Shown one piece after another: positions 1 through 9,154 of a DNA stretch of 48,821 bases; within the stretch, counting starts at the first letter, position 1; every line of letters begins with the position of its first letter. The position numbers and the translations under genes are program-made. Source of the DNA: an uncultured Paenibacillaceae bacterium (GTDB lineage: Bacteria > Bacillota > Bacilli > Paenibacillales > DA-C8); the NCBI GenBank assembly GCA_937957685.1, contig CALGAO010000125.1, positions 1 through 48,821 of the forward strand. Direction: 5' to 3'. Below the pieces are notes generated by a model, which did no database searches, was not told where the DNA came from, and saw nothing but the letters and a program-made list of their open reading frames with translations.

Positions 1-553
1 GAGAACTACGAGGCCATGCTCCATTTTGCCTGCGCCTGGATTTGTTTCCGCTGCGCAGAGGTTTTCGGATAGGTACTTAGTAGCCTTGTCGGTGTACTTG
101 GCCAGCGTCTGCTCCGGCATCATGCGGGCAGCGTTCAGATCAGGCGCATCCAGGATGGTTCTGACGGGCCGGTGGATCTCTTCCTTCAGGGCTTTCGGTG
201 TCGCATCCAGCATCATGCCCAACAACTCACGCCGACCGTCTTCGTTGATGCCGATGCACACCATGACACCGCGGCTGACCACCCGCCCTTCTTCCCGGAC
301 TTTCATGTACAGGGCATCGATCATGATGAACGGAAACCGGATGTGGGACAGCGGGTGATAGTTCCAGGCGTTGACGACGGGATCCAGTCTCGGTGCGTTC
401 GTAACGCTCCGCCTCCAGTTGCTCTGTAACCTGAGCTTGCAGGACCTGGTTCAATATCGATTCGAGCAGCTTGGCCACTCCGGAATCTTGAGAGTGCCCC
501 AAGAAAAGTTGATGCAAAAGCTGTGAATCTACGGTAATCCGATATTGAGCCAT
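1..553 (-). pseudogene. IS256-family transposase remnant with internal deletions
   Basis: The reading frame opens at 553 after a good ribosome site (AAAGGAGGAG) with the typical IS256-family N-terminus (MAQYRITVDSQLLHQLF, then LEAERYERTE). It then jumps out of frame near 395. In another frame the sequence resumes with the first catalytic block of the DDE domain (FPFIMIDALYMKVREEGR, then SRGVMVCIGINEDG). At LLGM it joins directly to a region normally about 80 residues further on (MLDATPKALKEEIHRPV). The second missing block normally carries the second catalytic Asp, so no active transposase can be made. After KYLSENL the sequence no longer looks like the family, and the window edge cuts it. 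Family assignment is firm. The exact deletion ends are inferred from memory of full-length relatives. Confidence 0.85.
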
Positions 554-648
554 GTTCGATTTCTCCTCCTTTAGATTGATGATTTGGGGATCACCATTCT
601 AACTGAGGGAATCGGCACATGGCTTCCCATTTTTTAGGGACTACCCTT

Positions 649-672
649 TTTACACAATTATACGGACATAAC
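649..672 (-). repeat. Probable IS256-family terminal inverted repeat
   Basis: Read inward on the minus strand this is GTTATGTCCGTATAATTG followed by TGTAAA. It resembles the GTCC...TTTGTGTAAA ends common in IS256-family elements. It lies about 100 bases upstream of the transposase start, where the left end is expected. The partner end is outside the window, so this is a likely call only. Confidence 0.5.
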
Positions 673-765
673 TATATACCTGCACTTCATCCTGGATTAA
701 TTGGATGTTTTCCAACTAAGTCGTCTGCAGTTGCCTGTTCAAGACAATATCGTCTCATCGTGTGT

Positions 766-2205
766 CTACTGCAAGCTCCGATACCGGAAATTCCTGAACT
801 CCGCAAAACCTTCTCCTGCTGCATACAAGCCCAGCCTCAAGCTGACAAAGTCGCCGAAGGCGTTGTGATGATAGGCGGAAACCTCCATCGCGGCCGGGAA
901 CTTCACCCAACTGACTCCATCCGTGCTATAGTACATCGTTACCGTATGATGATCATTGCGCAGCCTAAGATGCAATGACTGACCCTGTCCTGGCAGATAG
1001 AAGTCCTTGGCGGCACGGCGCAGGCGGAAGAGATGCTGGTCGTCGAAGCCAATGCCCGCATAGCAACGTTCATTGTAGAAGAGGACAAGCCCAGCCTCCA
1101 CCTGCGGATCGATCCTGATCTCCACCTCAGCTTCATAGGCATGATCCGGCGGGATACAGAGGAGCGGACCCGCATCAGCTGGAGAGCTGCCCTTTGCAAG
1201 CAACTTCAGGACGCCGCCTCCAACTTCATATCGAGACTGATCCAACTCCTTGTAGAACATCCACTGCCACTTCAGTTGCGCAGATTGAAAGTCATCGCTG
1301 AGTTTCCGTTGTGCGTCAGAGGTTGCACCAGAAGTCCACGAAGCACTCCCTGAGGTCGCCGCATCAGCACTCGACTTCAGCACCGGCCAGCCATCCTCCG
1401 TCCACTCGATCGGCTCCAACAAGGTTTGTCTGCCCAACGTATAATACTCCTTCTCATATGCATGATACACGATATACCAGTTGCCTTCCGGTGTATCGAA
1501 TAGCGTGCCATGTCCCTTCGACCACCAGTACTCCTCCTTCGACCAGGTGTGCACCAGCGGATTGTATGGCGAGTTTTCCCACGGTCCGAGCGGATGCCGG
1601 CTTCGCGCCACGATCGCCATATGGCTCGTCGCTGGGCCTGCAGTTCCACCTTGGGCGCAGATCAGATAAAAATACCCGTCCTTCACCAGCAGCTTAGGAG
1701 ATTCAAGCGCATGTCCCTCAACCTCCCAATCCTCTGGAATCGGCCATCCTTCATAGACGGTCTGCACCTCGCCAACGGTGGACAGCCCGTCCGGTGCCAG
1801 CTTGACCACTCTGCCGAAGTTCAGATACAAGTACCGTTCGCCATCAGGTGTGAGCAGATGACCGGGATCGATGCCCTCCACTTGCAGGTCAACCGGATCG
1901 CTCCAGGGTCCCTCGGGTCGGTCCGCATAGACGACATAGTTGGTGCCATTCGACGGGAAATAGATGTAGAATCGGCCATCCACGTATACGATATCCGGCG
2001 CCCATACATCTCCGATATACTGCTGGAGCGCATGCCCCACCGGCGTCCAGTCTGCGAGATTGCGGGAATGCCAGATGAGCAGTCCCGGACCATACATGAA
2101 GGAGGAATGCGTCATATAGTAGTCTTGTCCAACCCGCACGATGGACGGATCAGGATAGTCACCGGCAAGCAATACTTTAGGGATTCCCTGGATAGTTGTA
2201 TCCAT
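766..2205 (-). CDS. GH43 family glycoside hydrolase (beta-xylosidase / alpha-L-arabinofuranosidase type)
   Basis: 479 residues with no signal peptide, so probably cytoplasmic and acting on imported oligosaccharides. The five-bladed propeller domain covers about residues 10-290. The usual GH43 triad is visible: general base D19 in DYPDPS, pKa-modulating D113 in GIDPGH, and general acid E168 in ESPKLLVKDGYFYL. Residues about 300-479 form a beta-sandwich domain like the C-terminal module of GH43 xylosidases (DFQSAQLKWQWMF, FYNERCYAGIGFDD, FRNFRYRSL). The gene is last in the minus-strand cluster after two sugar ABC permeases, which supports intracellular hydrolysis of the transported sugar. The start has an AAGGAG site about 12 bases upstream. 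The substrate, xylo- or arabino-oligosaccharide, cannot be settled from sequence alone. Confidence 0.9.
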   Translation of the reverse strand: MDTTIQGIPKVLLAGDYPDPSIVRVGQDYYMTHSSFMYGPGLLIWHSRNLADWTPVGHALQQYIGDVWAPDIVYVDGRFYIYFPSNGTNYVVYADRPEGPWSDPVDLQVEGIDPGHLLTPDGERYLYLNFGRVVKLAPDGLSTVGEVQTVYEGWPIPEDWEVEGHALESPKLLVKDGYFYLICAQGGTAGPATSHMAIVARSRHPLGPWENSPYNPLVHTWSKEEYWWSKGHGTLFDTPEGNWYIVYHAYEKEYYTLGRQTLLEPIEWTEDGWPVLKSSADAATSGSASWTSGATSDAQRKLSDDFQSAQLKWQWMFYKELDQSRYEVGGGVLKLLAKGSSPADAGPLLCIPPDHAYEAEVEIRIDPQVEAGLVLFYNERCYAGIGFDDQHLFRLRRAAKDFYLPGQGQSLHLRLRNDHHTVTMYYSTDGVSWVKFPAAMEVSAYHHNAFGDFVSLRLGLYAAGEGFAEFRNFRYRSLQ

Positions 2206-2329
2206 CTACTTTGTCTCTCCTTAACGCAGCAGTTGTTGTTTGCCTACCATATTACTTATCCTGTCCGTTTCCATCAATATGACTTTTTAAGAACTCTGCT
2301 GTACTTGTATGGATAAGACTCACTGAACC

Positions 2330-3178
2330 TTACCCCTTGATCCCCGTTGTGCTGATTCCCTCGACGATATATTTCTGGAAGATGAAGAATACAAGGATCG
2401 GCGGCAACAACGACAAGGTTGCCATCGCGAACATCGCCGACCAGTCCGTCTGCACGCCTGGATCAGAGAACATGCGCAAGGCCAGACTGATCGTATACTG
2501 CTGCGGCTTGCCCAGATAGATCATCGCTTCGTAGAATTTGTCCCAGGACCAGTAGAACTCGAAGATTGCCGCCGTCACGATCGCCGGCTTGATGAGCGGT
2601 ACGATGACACGGGTGAAGATGCCGAAACGGCTGCAGCCATCGATCTTCGCCGCTTCATCCAGTTCATGCGGGATCGTGCGTATGAACTGCATGAACAGGA
2701 AGATGAAGAAGGCACCGCCGAAGAATGCCGGCACGATCAGCGGCAGAAACGTATTGATCCAATCCAGTTGATAGAAGATGATATACTGCGGGATCAGGAC
2801 GATCTGCCCTGGCAGCAGCATCGTAATGATCACCGTTGCAAACCAGAACTTCTTGAACCGGAAAAGAATGCGCGCGAAACCATACGCGATCGATGTGCTG
2901 GACACCAGAGTACCAAGCGTGCTGAACACGACGACGATGAATGTATTTTTGAAGAAAGTAGCAAATGTAATGCCGCCAAACCCTTGCCAACCACGAATAT
3001 AGTTGGAGAAGTTCCACACCTCGGGAATCAGCGAATGAGCATCGACGAATACCCGGGACGGATCCTTGAAGGAGCTGGCGATCATCCACAGAACCGGATA
3101 CAGGGATACTGCGCTGATGAGGACGCACACCAGATGGAAGCTGACTCTCGGCAGGAAATTACGCACATCTGATCTCAT
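2330..3178 (-). CDS. CUT1 carbohydrate ABC transporter permease (MalG/LplC type)
   Basis: An integral membrane protein with about six hydrophobic spans. The cytoplasmic EAA loop that contacts the ATPase is clear: HELDEAAKIDGCSRFGIF, then IVPLIKP. The C-terminus QKYIVEGISTTGIKG is typical of MalG-like subunits. The ATG at 3178 is preferred because GAGGAG lies 8 bases before it and the upstream permease stops one base earlier. The ATG at 3199 would overlap the previous gene by 20 bases and lacks a good site. It forms a heterodimeric channel with the adjacent MalF-type permease and the lipoprotein at 4160-5539. No ATP-binding subunit is encoded nearby. Confidence 0.93.
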   Translation of the reverse strand: MRSDVRNFLPRVSFHLVCVLISAVSLYPVLWMIASSFKDPSRVFVDAHSLIPEVWNFSNYIRGWQGFGGITFATFFKNTFIVVVFSTLGTLVSSTSIAYGFARILFRFKKFWFATVIITMLLPGQIVLIPQYIIFYQLDWINTFLPLIVPAFFGGAFFIFLFMQFIRTIPHELDEAAKIDGCSRFGIFTRVIVPLIKPAIVTAAIFEFYWSWDKFYEAMIYLGKPQQYTISLALRMFSDPGVQTDWSAMFAMATLSLLPPILVFFIFQKYIVEGISTTGIKG

Positions 3179-3179
3179 C

Positions 3180-4094
3180 TCACTCACTCCTCGATTCATA
3201 GTGCACCCACATATTGGACGTCTTAAACACGATCAACGCCAAGAGTGCGACGATCACGAGCATGATACAGGACAAGGCGGATGCGTATCCCATCTGGAAG
3301 TATTCGAAGCCAGTCCGGTAAACGTACAGTTGGTAGAATAATGTCTTGTCGAGCGGTCCGCCTCCGGTGATGATCAAGCCTTGCGTAAACGTCATGAAGC
3401 CGTTGATAATCTGCATCACCAGATTGAAGAGGATCACCGGGCTGAGCATCGGCAGCGTGATCTTCACGAAACGCTGCCAACCGTTCGCACCGTCGACGAT
3501 GGCGGCCTCGTAATAGGAGTACGGTATATTCTTAAGCCCGGCGAGGAAGATGACCATCGGCGAGCCGAATTGCCAGATGCCAAGCAGGATCAACGTGCCG
3601 AGGGCAGTCCTCGGATCTGCGATCCATGAGATGTTCGGGTTCCACCCGAAGATGGATTGCACGACCGAATTCACAGCGCCTGTCCTCGAGAACAGCAATC
3701 CCCACATGACGGCGACCGCCACGCTGCCGCCGATGATCGACGGAATATAAAGCATGGTGCGGTACGTGCCGATCAACCGGTGTCTCGTGTTGAGCAGCAT
3801 CGCGATCATCAGCGCCACAGCCAGCCTGGCTGGTACCAACACGAGAACATAGATGAATGTCACCTTGAGCGACTGGACAAACTTGCGATCGGAGAACACA
3901 ATGTCTACGTAATTCGATAACCCAACCCATTGAGGGGAGGACAACAGATCAAAGCGTGTAAAGGAAAAATAGATGAGACATACTAAAGGGATCAACATCA
4001 AACCCAGAAATCCGATCACCCACGGTGCGATAAACGCATACCCGGCTTTGTTCTCGTAACGGATGCGAATCTGCTTGCCGTTCAAGACCCACAC
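3180..4094 (-). CDS. CUT1 carbohydrate ABC transporter permease (MalF/LplB type)
   Basis: About 304 residues with six predicted membrane spans, the first in AFIAPWVIGFLGLMLIPLVC. The EAA loop is SYYEAAIVDGANGWQRF, then ITLPMLSPV. It lies directly after the solute-binding lipoprotein gene (66 bases between) and one base before the next permease, so the three are co-transcribed. The start is ambiguous. A GTG at 4094 is very close to the GGAAGGAGA site, and a TTG at 4085 has the better spacing. Role: one half of the membrane channel of an oligosaccharide importer. Confidence 0.92.
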   Translation of the reverse strand: MWVLNGKQIRIRYENKAGYAFIAPWVIGFLGLMLIPLVCLIYFSFTRFDLLSSPQWVGLSNYVDIVFSDRKFVQSLKVTFIYVLVLVPARLAVALMIAMLLNTRHRLIGTYRTMLYIPSIIGGSVAVAVMWGLLFSRTGAVNSVVQSIFGWNPNISWIADPRTALGTLILLGIWQFGSPMVIFLAGLKNIPYSYYEAAIVDGANGWQRFVKITLPMLSPVILFNLVMQIINGFMTFTQGLIITGGGPLDKTLFYQLYVYRTGFEYFQMGYASALSCIMLVIVALLALIVFKTSNMWVHYESRSE

Positions 4095-4159
4095 TCTCCT
4101 TCCGACTCCTGATGTAAAGGCGGAGGTCTGGCACGTTCGTCCATAACCTCCGCCAATGA

Positions 4160-5539
4160 TCAGCTGTTTCTCTCGATGATCTTAAGCGCCTCTTCCTTCA
4201 GCGTGGCGTAAGCTTCTTCCGGCGTGATGACGTTGAACAGAATCTGCTGCTCCAGATCCATCATCAGACGCTCGATCTCGGTTGCGCCTGCTGGAGGCGG
4301 CGGGTCGATCGGCGAAGCCAGGTCTTGTTCAGTCAGGAGATTGATATACTCCATGCCCGCCAACTGGGCATCATTGAATCCTTCCTTCAATGCATCGCGA
4401 ACCTTGCTGGCTACCGGAATGCCGCGCTCCGCGTTGAGCACCTTATTCGCTTCGATATCGTTGATAAAGTAGCTGATGAATCTGGCCGCTTCTTCCTTAT
4501 GGGCGGAATTTGCAGATATGGACATGAATTGAGATCCGCGTAAATCCATAACTTTCGCCGTCCTGGAACCTGGCAGCGGCACCAGCTGATACTCTTTGCC
4601 TGTGGCTTGTGTGAATGTGCCGATCTGATTGGTATAACCCGGACTTACCGCCGCACTGCCCTTGACAGTCATCGAGTTCTCGATGCCAGTTGTGGTCAGG
4701 ATCACATCATACGGCGGAATCAGACCTTGTTCAATCCAGCGTTTCTTCATCTGATAGAAGCTCACATACACCTGTTCATCGAACCCGATGCCTGTACCTT
4801 CAGCATACTGGGTCTGCCCGAACATTCTCGCATAATACCGGAACGTATTGGACAGTGTCAGCAGATCGTCCGCTCCGTACTCCGCAGTTACCGCCTTCAG
4901 CTTGACCAGATGCTCCTCCAACTGCTCCCATGAATCGTATCCGTGCTCTGGAATCGTCAGACCTGCCGCTTCATATGCTGCTTTATCCACAACGAACGCA
5001 TAGGCGTTCAGCCCAAGCGGAATTCCATACAGAACGCCATCCATCTTGCCGGTGGACAAGGCGCTGTCACTGACATCGCTGACATCCAGCAGATCACTTC
5101 CCAGCAATCCATCAAGCGATGCGATCAAACCCTTGTCATAGAACTGTTGCGTATCCGCAGACCCTACATAGAACTGCATGACGTCCGGCATATTGTTGGT
5201 CGTTGCTTGCAACGTCAGCTTCTGGAAATACCCGTCGTAACCCTGGAATTCCGGCAGGAATGTCACATGAGGATGAAGCTCTGAATACATGCTCAATACT
5301 TGATTCGTCGCATCGTGGCGCGCCTGACCACCCCACCAGGAGATGCGCAGCTCGATTGGTTCCTCTGATTTTGGTTGTTCACCAGTTGAACTTGTCGTAT
5401 TCGTGTCTGATGTCTGATTACTGTTGGAATTGTTATTGTTGCTATTGGCATCGATATTGCTGCCGCCGATCGAACATCCCGCCAGGATCATGATCGCAGC
5501 CAGCGCGATGATCAGTGAAGACATCCATGTCAATTTCAT
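4160..5539 (-). CDS. Extracellular sugar-binding lipoprotein of an ABC importer (family 1)
   Basis: About 459 residues. The N-terminus is a lipoprotein signal with lipobox LAGC and acylated Cys at residue 22, followed by an Asn/Ser/Thr-rich linker. The mature part has the family 1 pattern: ELRISWWGGQARHDATNQVL, then a hinge region with YDSWEQLEEHLVKLK and a C-terminal EEAARFISYFIND. The ATG at 5539 is chosen because GGAGGG lies 7 bases upstream. The ATG at 5545 is too close to that site. It captures the sugar outside the membrane for the two downstream permeases. The gene lies just downstream of the YesN-like regulator, a common layout in which the two-component system controls the importer. 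Confidence 0.93.
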   Translation of the reverse strand: MKLTWMSSLIIALAAIMILAGCSIGGSNIDANSNNNNSNSNQTSDTNTTSSTGEQPKSEEPIELRISWWGGQARHDATNQVLSMYSELHPHVTFLPEFQGYDGYFQKLTLQATTNNMPDVMQFYVGSADTQQFYDKGLIASLDGLLGSDLLDVSDVSDSALSTGKMDGVLYGIPLGLNAYAFVVDKAAYEAAGLTIPEHGYDSWEQLEEHLVKLKAVTAEYGADDLLTLSNTFRYYARMFGQTQYAEGTGIGFDEQVYVSFYQMKKRWIEQGLIPPYDVILTTTGIENSMTVKGSAAVSPGYTNQIGTFTQATGKEYQLVPLPGSRTAKVMDLRGSQFMSISANSAHKEEAARFISYFINDIEANKVLNAERGIPVASKVRDALKEGFNDAQLAGMEYINLLTEQDLASPIDPPPPAGATEIERLMMDLEQQILFNVITPEEAYATLKEEALKIIERNS

Positions 5540-5700
5540 GTCCATACCCTCCTATAATCTTCTTCTCGTTGGTCAATGTCAACGGAAGTGCTCCGCTCCC
5601 GGGCCCTGGGATGGCATGTCTTCCTGTATCCATCGTACTTGAGCCGGTCCTGTCGAACAATGTAATAACTCGACAAGCTCACTGAAAAAAATCGACTTCA

Positions 5701-7269
5701 TTACTTCCGGTTCTTACGCTCTTCCAGTTGCTTTTTGTATTCGGTCGGCGTCATGCCTGTATGTTTCTTGAACACCTTGCTGAAATACGGCGTATCTTCA
5801 CGGAAGCCGGTGAGCTTGGAGATCTCGTAGATCTTCAGCTCCTCCTGCTCCTCGATCAGACGAATTGCTTTCTCCATCCGGCGTTCCAGCACATACTGGG
5901 AAAACTTCATCCCAATCTCCCTCGTGAACAAGCGTCCCAGATAATCGACATTCATATATAACAATTCTTTACCGATCCAGCTCAAGGAGAGCTCGGGATT
6001 GTCCAGATTGCGCTCAATGATGTCCAGCACCTCCGAGATGATCCTGTTCTGCTTGCTGGCGGATTCGCGGTAGTTGGAGGAAGCGGCCTCCTCGGTTACA
6101 GCGCTCAGGAACTCATAGGTGGCTTGCAGCGTACCGATATCCTTGATCCTGACGACCTGCAGCATCTTGTCCGAGGTCGGCTCCTGCCCCTGGCGAATGA
6201 GCAACATATACAGTTCGATGCACAGCATCTTCACTTCCTCGATATCCATCCGGCGCTCCTCGAACAGCTCGAACAGCGCGCGAAGCTGCTTGCCTGCGGC
6301 GACCAGATCACCCGCTCTGACTGACAAAGCGATCTCCTCGAACTGAGCATAATACTCGGTATGGTCACCCTGACGCGATTGAAACTGAACATCCTCCTTC
6401 GTCAGGATACATCCTTCAGAGAAGTAGAAGCGGTAGCGCAAGATGGCCTGCGCCTCCTTGTACATCGAGCGGATGTCCTGGAATCGCCCCGCCTCGCTGA
6501 CGCTCATGTACAGTTCCATCCGGTAGTAAGCTCTGTAGATCTCGCGCATCTGATTCAACGTATAGCTGAGCGCCTTGAAGTCCATCGGTTCGATCAGCAG
6601 CAGCACACCGTCCTCCACGATGGTGCTCAGAAACAGCCGCTCTGACGTAAACAGATCCTCTGCGATATTCTTCAGTGCAAACTTCTCGAGATAGCCGCAC
6701 TTCTCGCCGAATTGCACGAGGATGAGCTGACAAGCCTCGGCATCGATCTCGAACATCGCCAGATATTGATCGATGTCTCGCTGATTGAGCAAGCCAGTGA
6801 GCGCCAGGTCTCTTAAGAATTGCTCCTTCACACTTGGCAAGATGCGCTGGTAGTCCCGCTCCAGTCGCGCGAGGAACTCCCTGTCCCGGCTTCGCTGCGC
6901 GATCTCCTGCTTGACCTCTGCCAGCACCTCCAGAATATCCAGCTCATTGCACGGCTTCAGCAGATAATGCTTTAGACCATGGCGCATCGCTTCGCTCATG
7001 TATTCATATTCATCGTAACCCGATACGACGATGAACGCTGTATCACTGCTCAGCTCCTTCAATCTTGCGATCAGCTCCAGACCGTTCATAACGGGCATCT
7101 TGATGTCGGTGATGACGATGTCCGGCGCTTCTGCCTGCGCAGTATCCAACGCTTCGAAGGCGTTCTTATACACTCCTGTCAGGCGCATGCCGTTCGCTTC
7201 CCAATCGATCAAACCCGCTATGCTGTCTCTGGACAGCTTCTCGTCATCTACGATGATCACCTTGTACAT
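5701..7269 (-). CDS. YesN-like response regulator with AraC-type DNA-binding domain
   Basis: 522 residues. The N-terminal receiver domain has the acidic pair D8/D9, phospho-acceptor D55 in DIVITDIKMPVMNG, and K105 in YLLKPCNE. The C-terminal AraC/XylS double helix-turn-helix covers about residues 420-518 (LYMNVDYLGRLFTREIGMKF, YEISKLTGFREDTPYFSKVF). The long middle region is typical of the YesN group in Paenibacillus. It starts 6 bases after the kinase stop, so the two form a pair. By family knowledge it would activate the neighbouring sugar importer and hydrolase genes. Confidence 0.93.
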   Translation of the reverse strand: MYKVIIVDDEKLSRDSIAGLIDWEANGMRLTGVYKNAFEALDTAQAEAPDIVITDIKMPVMNGLELIARLKELSSDTAFIVVSGYDEYEYMSEAMRHGLKHYLLKPCNELDILEVLAEVKQEIAQRSRDREFLARLERDYQRILPSVKEQFLRDLALTGLLNQRDIDQYLAMFEIDAEACQLILVQFGEKCGYLEKFALKNIAEDLFTSERLFLSTIVEDGVLLLIEPMDFKALSYTLNQMREIYRAYYRMELYMSVSEAGRFQDIRSMYKEAQAILRYRFYFSEGCILTKEDVQFQSRQGDHTEYYAQFEEIALSVRAGDLVAAGKQLRALFELFEERRMDIEEVKMLCIELYMLLIRQGQEPTSDKMLQVVRIKDIGTLQATYEFLSAVTEEAASSNYRESASKQNRIISEVLDIIERNLDNPELSLSWIGKELLYMNVDYLGRLFTREIGMKFSQYVLERRMEKAIRLIEEQEELKIYEISKLTGFREDTPYFSKVFKKHTGMTPTEYKKQLEERKNRK

Positions 7270-7275
7270 GCTGCC

Positions 7276-9009
7276 TCACACCTCTTTCGGAAGTTTGATG
7301 ATGACCAAGGTACCTTGGCCGGGTTTGCTGCTGAAGCTTAACCCCGCTTCTTCGCCAAACAGGAGCTGCAATCGTTCATGGATGTTCTTGAGACCGATGC
7401 CGCTCCCCTTGGAGGGCAATCGAAAATCCTTCAGCTTCTCCAATGTCTCCTCGTCCATCCCCGGTCCATTGTCTGCGACAGAGAGGTGAATCATCGTATC
7501 CGTATCTTCCGCCGATACGGTGATCACGCATGGCTCAAGCATATTCTCCAGCCCATGCTTAACCGAATTTTCAACGATCGGCTGCAGAGACATCTTGGGA
7601 ATGCGATAGTCATGTAACCGCTCATCGATATCAAGGACGAATTGCAGATCATGACCGTATCGAACCTTCTGAATGTTCATATAATCCTGCAACAGCTTGA
7701 TCTCTTCCCCGATCGTGATCATCGGTTCCTTGTTGCTGATCGCCGCCCGCAGCAATCTGCCGAGCGACTCCACCATGCTGGAGATGGCTGATTGTCCGTT
7801 GGATCTGGCCAGCCAGTTAATCGATGTTAATGTATTATAGAGAAAATGCGGATTGATCTGCGCCTGCAACGCCCTGTACTCCGTATCCTTCAGCATGATC
7901 TGGCGCGTGTAGTTCTCTTCGATCAGCGTATTGATCCGCTGAATCATGATCGAGAACCGTTTCTCGAGATACCCGATCTCATCCGCACGATCGGTGAATG
8001 CGAAGCTCGTGATAACCTTGCCAAGGTCGCCTTTCTCCGCCAGCTTCATCTGATCCGTCAATTGTTCGATTGGCTGGGTCAGCATGTGTGACAACCTGTA
8101 GCTGATGATGATGACCGCGGTCAGCAACAACACGACGGCAACCAGAAGCGTCATGCGCAGATCATTTTTCCGCTGGAAGATATCATCGTAGGAGAACACG
8201 TTATAATAAGTCCACCCGGTATCGGATGAAGTCGTATAGGCGATAAATGAGTTGACCCCATCCAGTTCACGGATCGTATAGCCCTGTTTGTCCTTCAGCA
8301 TGTCGGGAAGCGGAACGAATCGCTCATCGGACACATAGATCGGCCGGTCGCCCTTCCATATATACAGATTGCCTGCATCGGCGGATGATTGATGTTGTCG
8401 GATGATCGACTCCAGGTTCACCTGGATGATCAGCGTACCCAGCGGTTCGAGCAACTCCGGACCGGCAGACAGGATCGCCCTTGCAGCGAGCAGATAGTCA
8501 TGGCGCGCATCTGGCTCGATCCAGACATTAGCCCCTTTCATCACACTTGCCCGGGAGATCGCAAGTCTGATTAATGATTCGTCCGGTACTTGCGGCGATT
8601 GGCCGATCATGAGATCATACCCGAAGTCATTGACATAACGGATCGAAGAGATATGCTTGTGCGTCAGCATGTAAGCGAACACCTTGTTCTTGAAGTCGGT
8701 AAGCGCTTGCATCCTGTCATATTCGTTCGTCAGGTCCTTGATCCGGTTCAGTTGTTCCTGGATGCGCGTGTCCATGGCGATCGTCATCGACAGCTTCTCG
8801 GCGCTCAGAATCTCATATTCGATGTCGCTGATGGAATTGTTGATCGAACGGGCGGATTGGACGTACAGCATATCGTCGTATGCCCGGAACAACCATTGCA
8901 AGCCGATGAGCACAACTATGCAGATCAGGACGATCACCAGTATCATCACGATCATCAACTTGTGCTTGATTCGCAGATCTTTGAAGCTTCTTCGCTGTCC
9001 ACGATGCAT
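7276..9009 (-). CDS. YesM-like sensor histidine kinase
   Basis: 577 residues. Membrane spans lie at about residues 18-40 and 287-305 and enclose an extracytoplasmic sensor domain of roughly 245 residues. A HAMP linker follows (LTQPIEQLTDQMKLAEKGDL). The His-kinase domain carries H388 in ALQAQINPHFLYNTL. The ATPase domain has the N box (QPIVENSVKHGLE) and G boxes (VADNGPGMDEETL, SKGSGIGLKNIHERL). This architecture defines the LytS/YesM class. It is paired with the regulator 6 bases downstream and likely senses an extracellular sugar, possibly through the adjacent binding protein. AAGAGGAGG sits just upstream of the start. Confidence 0.93.
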   Translation of the reverse strand: MHRGQRRSFKDLRIKHKLMIVMILVIVLICIVVLIGLQWLFRAYDDMLYVQSARSINNSISDIEYEILSAEKLSMTIAMDTRIQEQLNRIKDLTNEYDRMQALTDFKNKVFAYMLTHKHISSIRYVNDFGYDLMIGQSPQVPDESLIRLAISRASVMKGANVWIEPDARHDYLLAARAILSAGPELLEPLGTLIIQVNLESIIRQHQSSADAGNLYIWKGDRPIYVSDERFVPLPDMLKDKQGYTIRELDGVNSFIAYTTSSDTGWTYYNVFSYDDIFQRKNDLRMTLLVAVVLLLTAVIIISYRLSHMLTQPIEQLTDQMKLAEKGDLGKVITSFAFTDRADEIGYLEKRFSIMIQRINTLIEENYTRQIMLKDTEYRALQAQINPHFLYNTLTSINWLARSNGQSAISSMVESLGRLLRAAISNKEPMITIGEEIKLLQDYMNIQKVRYGHDLQFVLDIDERLHDYRIPKMSLQPIVENSVKHGLENMLEPCVITVSAEDTDTMIHLSVADNGPGMDEETLEKLKDFRLPSKGSGIGLKNIHERLQLLFGEEAGLSFSSKPGQGTLVIIKLPKEV

Positions 9010-9039
9010 CCTCCCACGCCTCCTCTTTCATAATAAGAA

Positions 9040-9070
9040 GAGACACCGAACCTTGCCTGTTCAGTGTCTC
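9040..9070 (-). terminator. Hairpin between the GH2 and sensor kinase genes
   Basis: Twelve-base arms (GAGACACTGAAC and GTTCGGTGTCTC, one G-T pair) enclose a 7-base loop. On the minus strand TTCTTATT follows. It probably ends or attenuates transcription from the GH2 gene into the kinase operon. The short T run makes full termination uncertain. Confidence 0.6.
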
Positions 9071-9154
9071 ACTTCCATTATGGCACCGATTGATGCGAAT
9101 TTCTATGGAAAAAATCGAGTTCTGTTTGATACTTTTTCGACTCATGCAGGTGGC

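Noticed and set aside
2206..2329. Possible promoter and cre-like element before GH43
   Set aside because: TTGATG-17-TAATAT is weak, and the cre-like match has four mismatches.
5546..5700. Possible promoter TTGACA-19-TTATAG before the solute-binding protein gene
   Set aside because: The spacer is too long and the -10 poor. A TGTCGA/TCGACA inverted repeat is also there but has no T run. Neither was strong enough to list.
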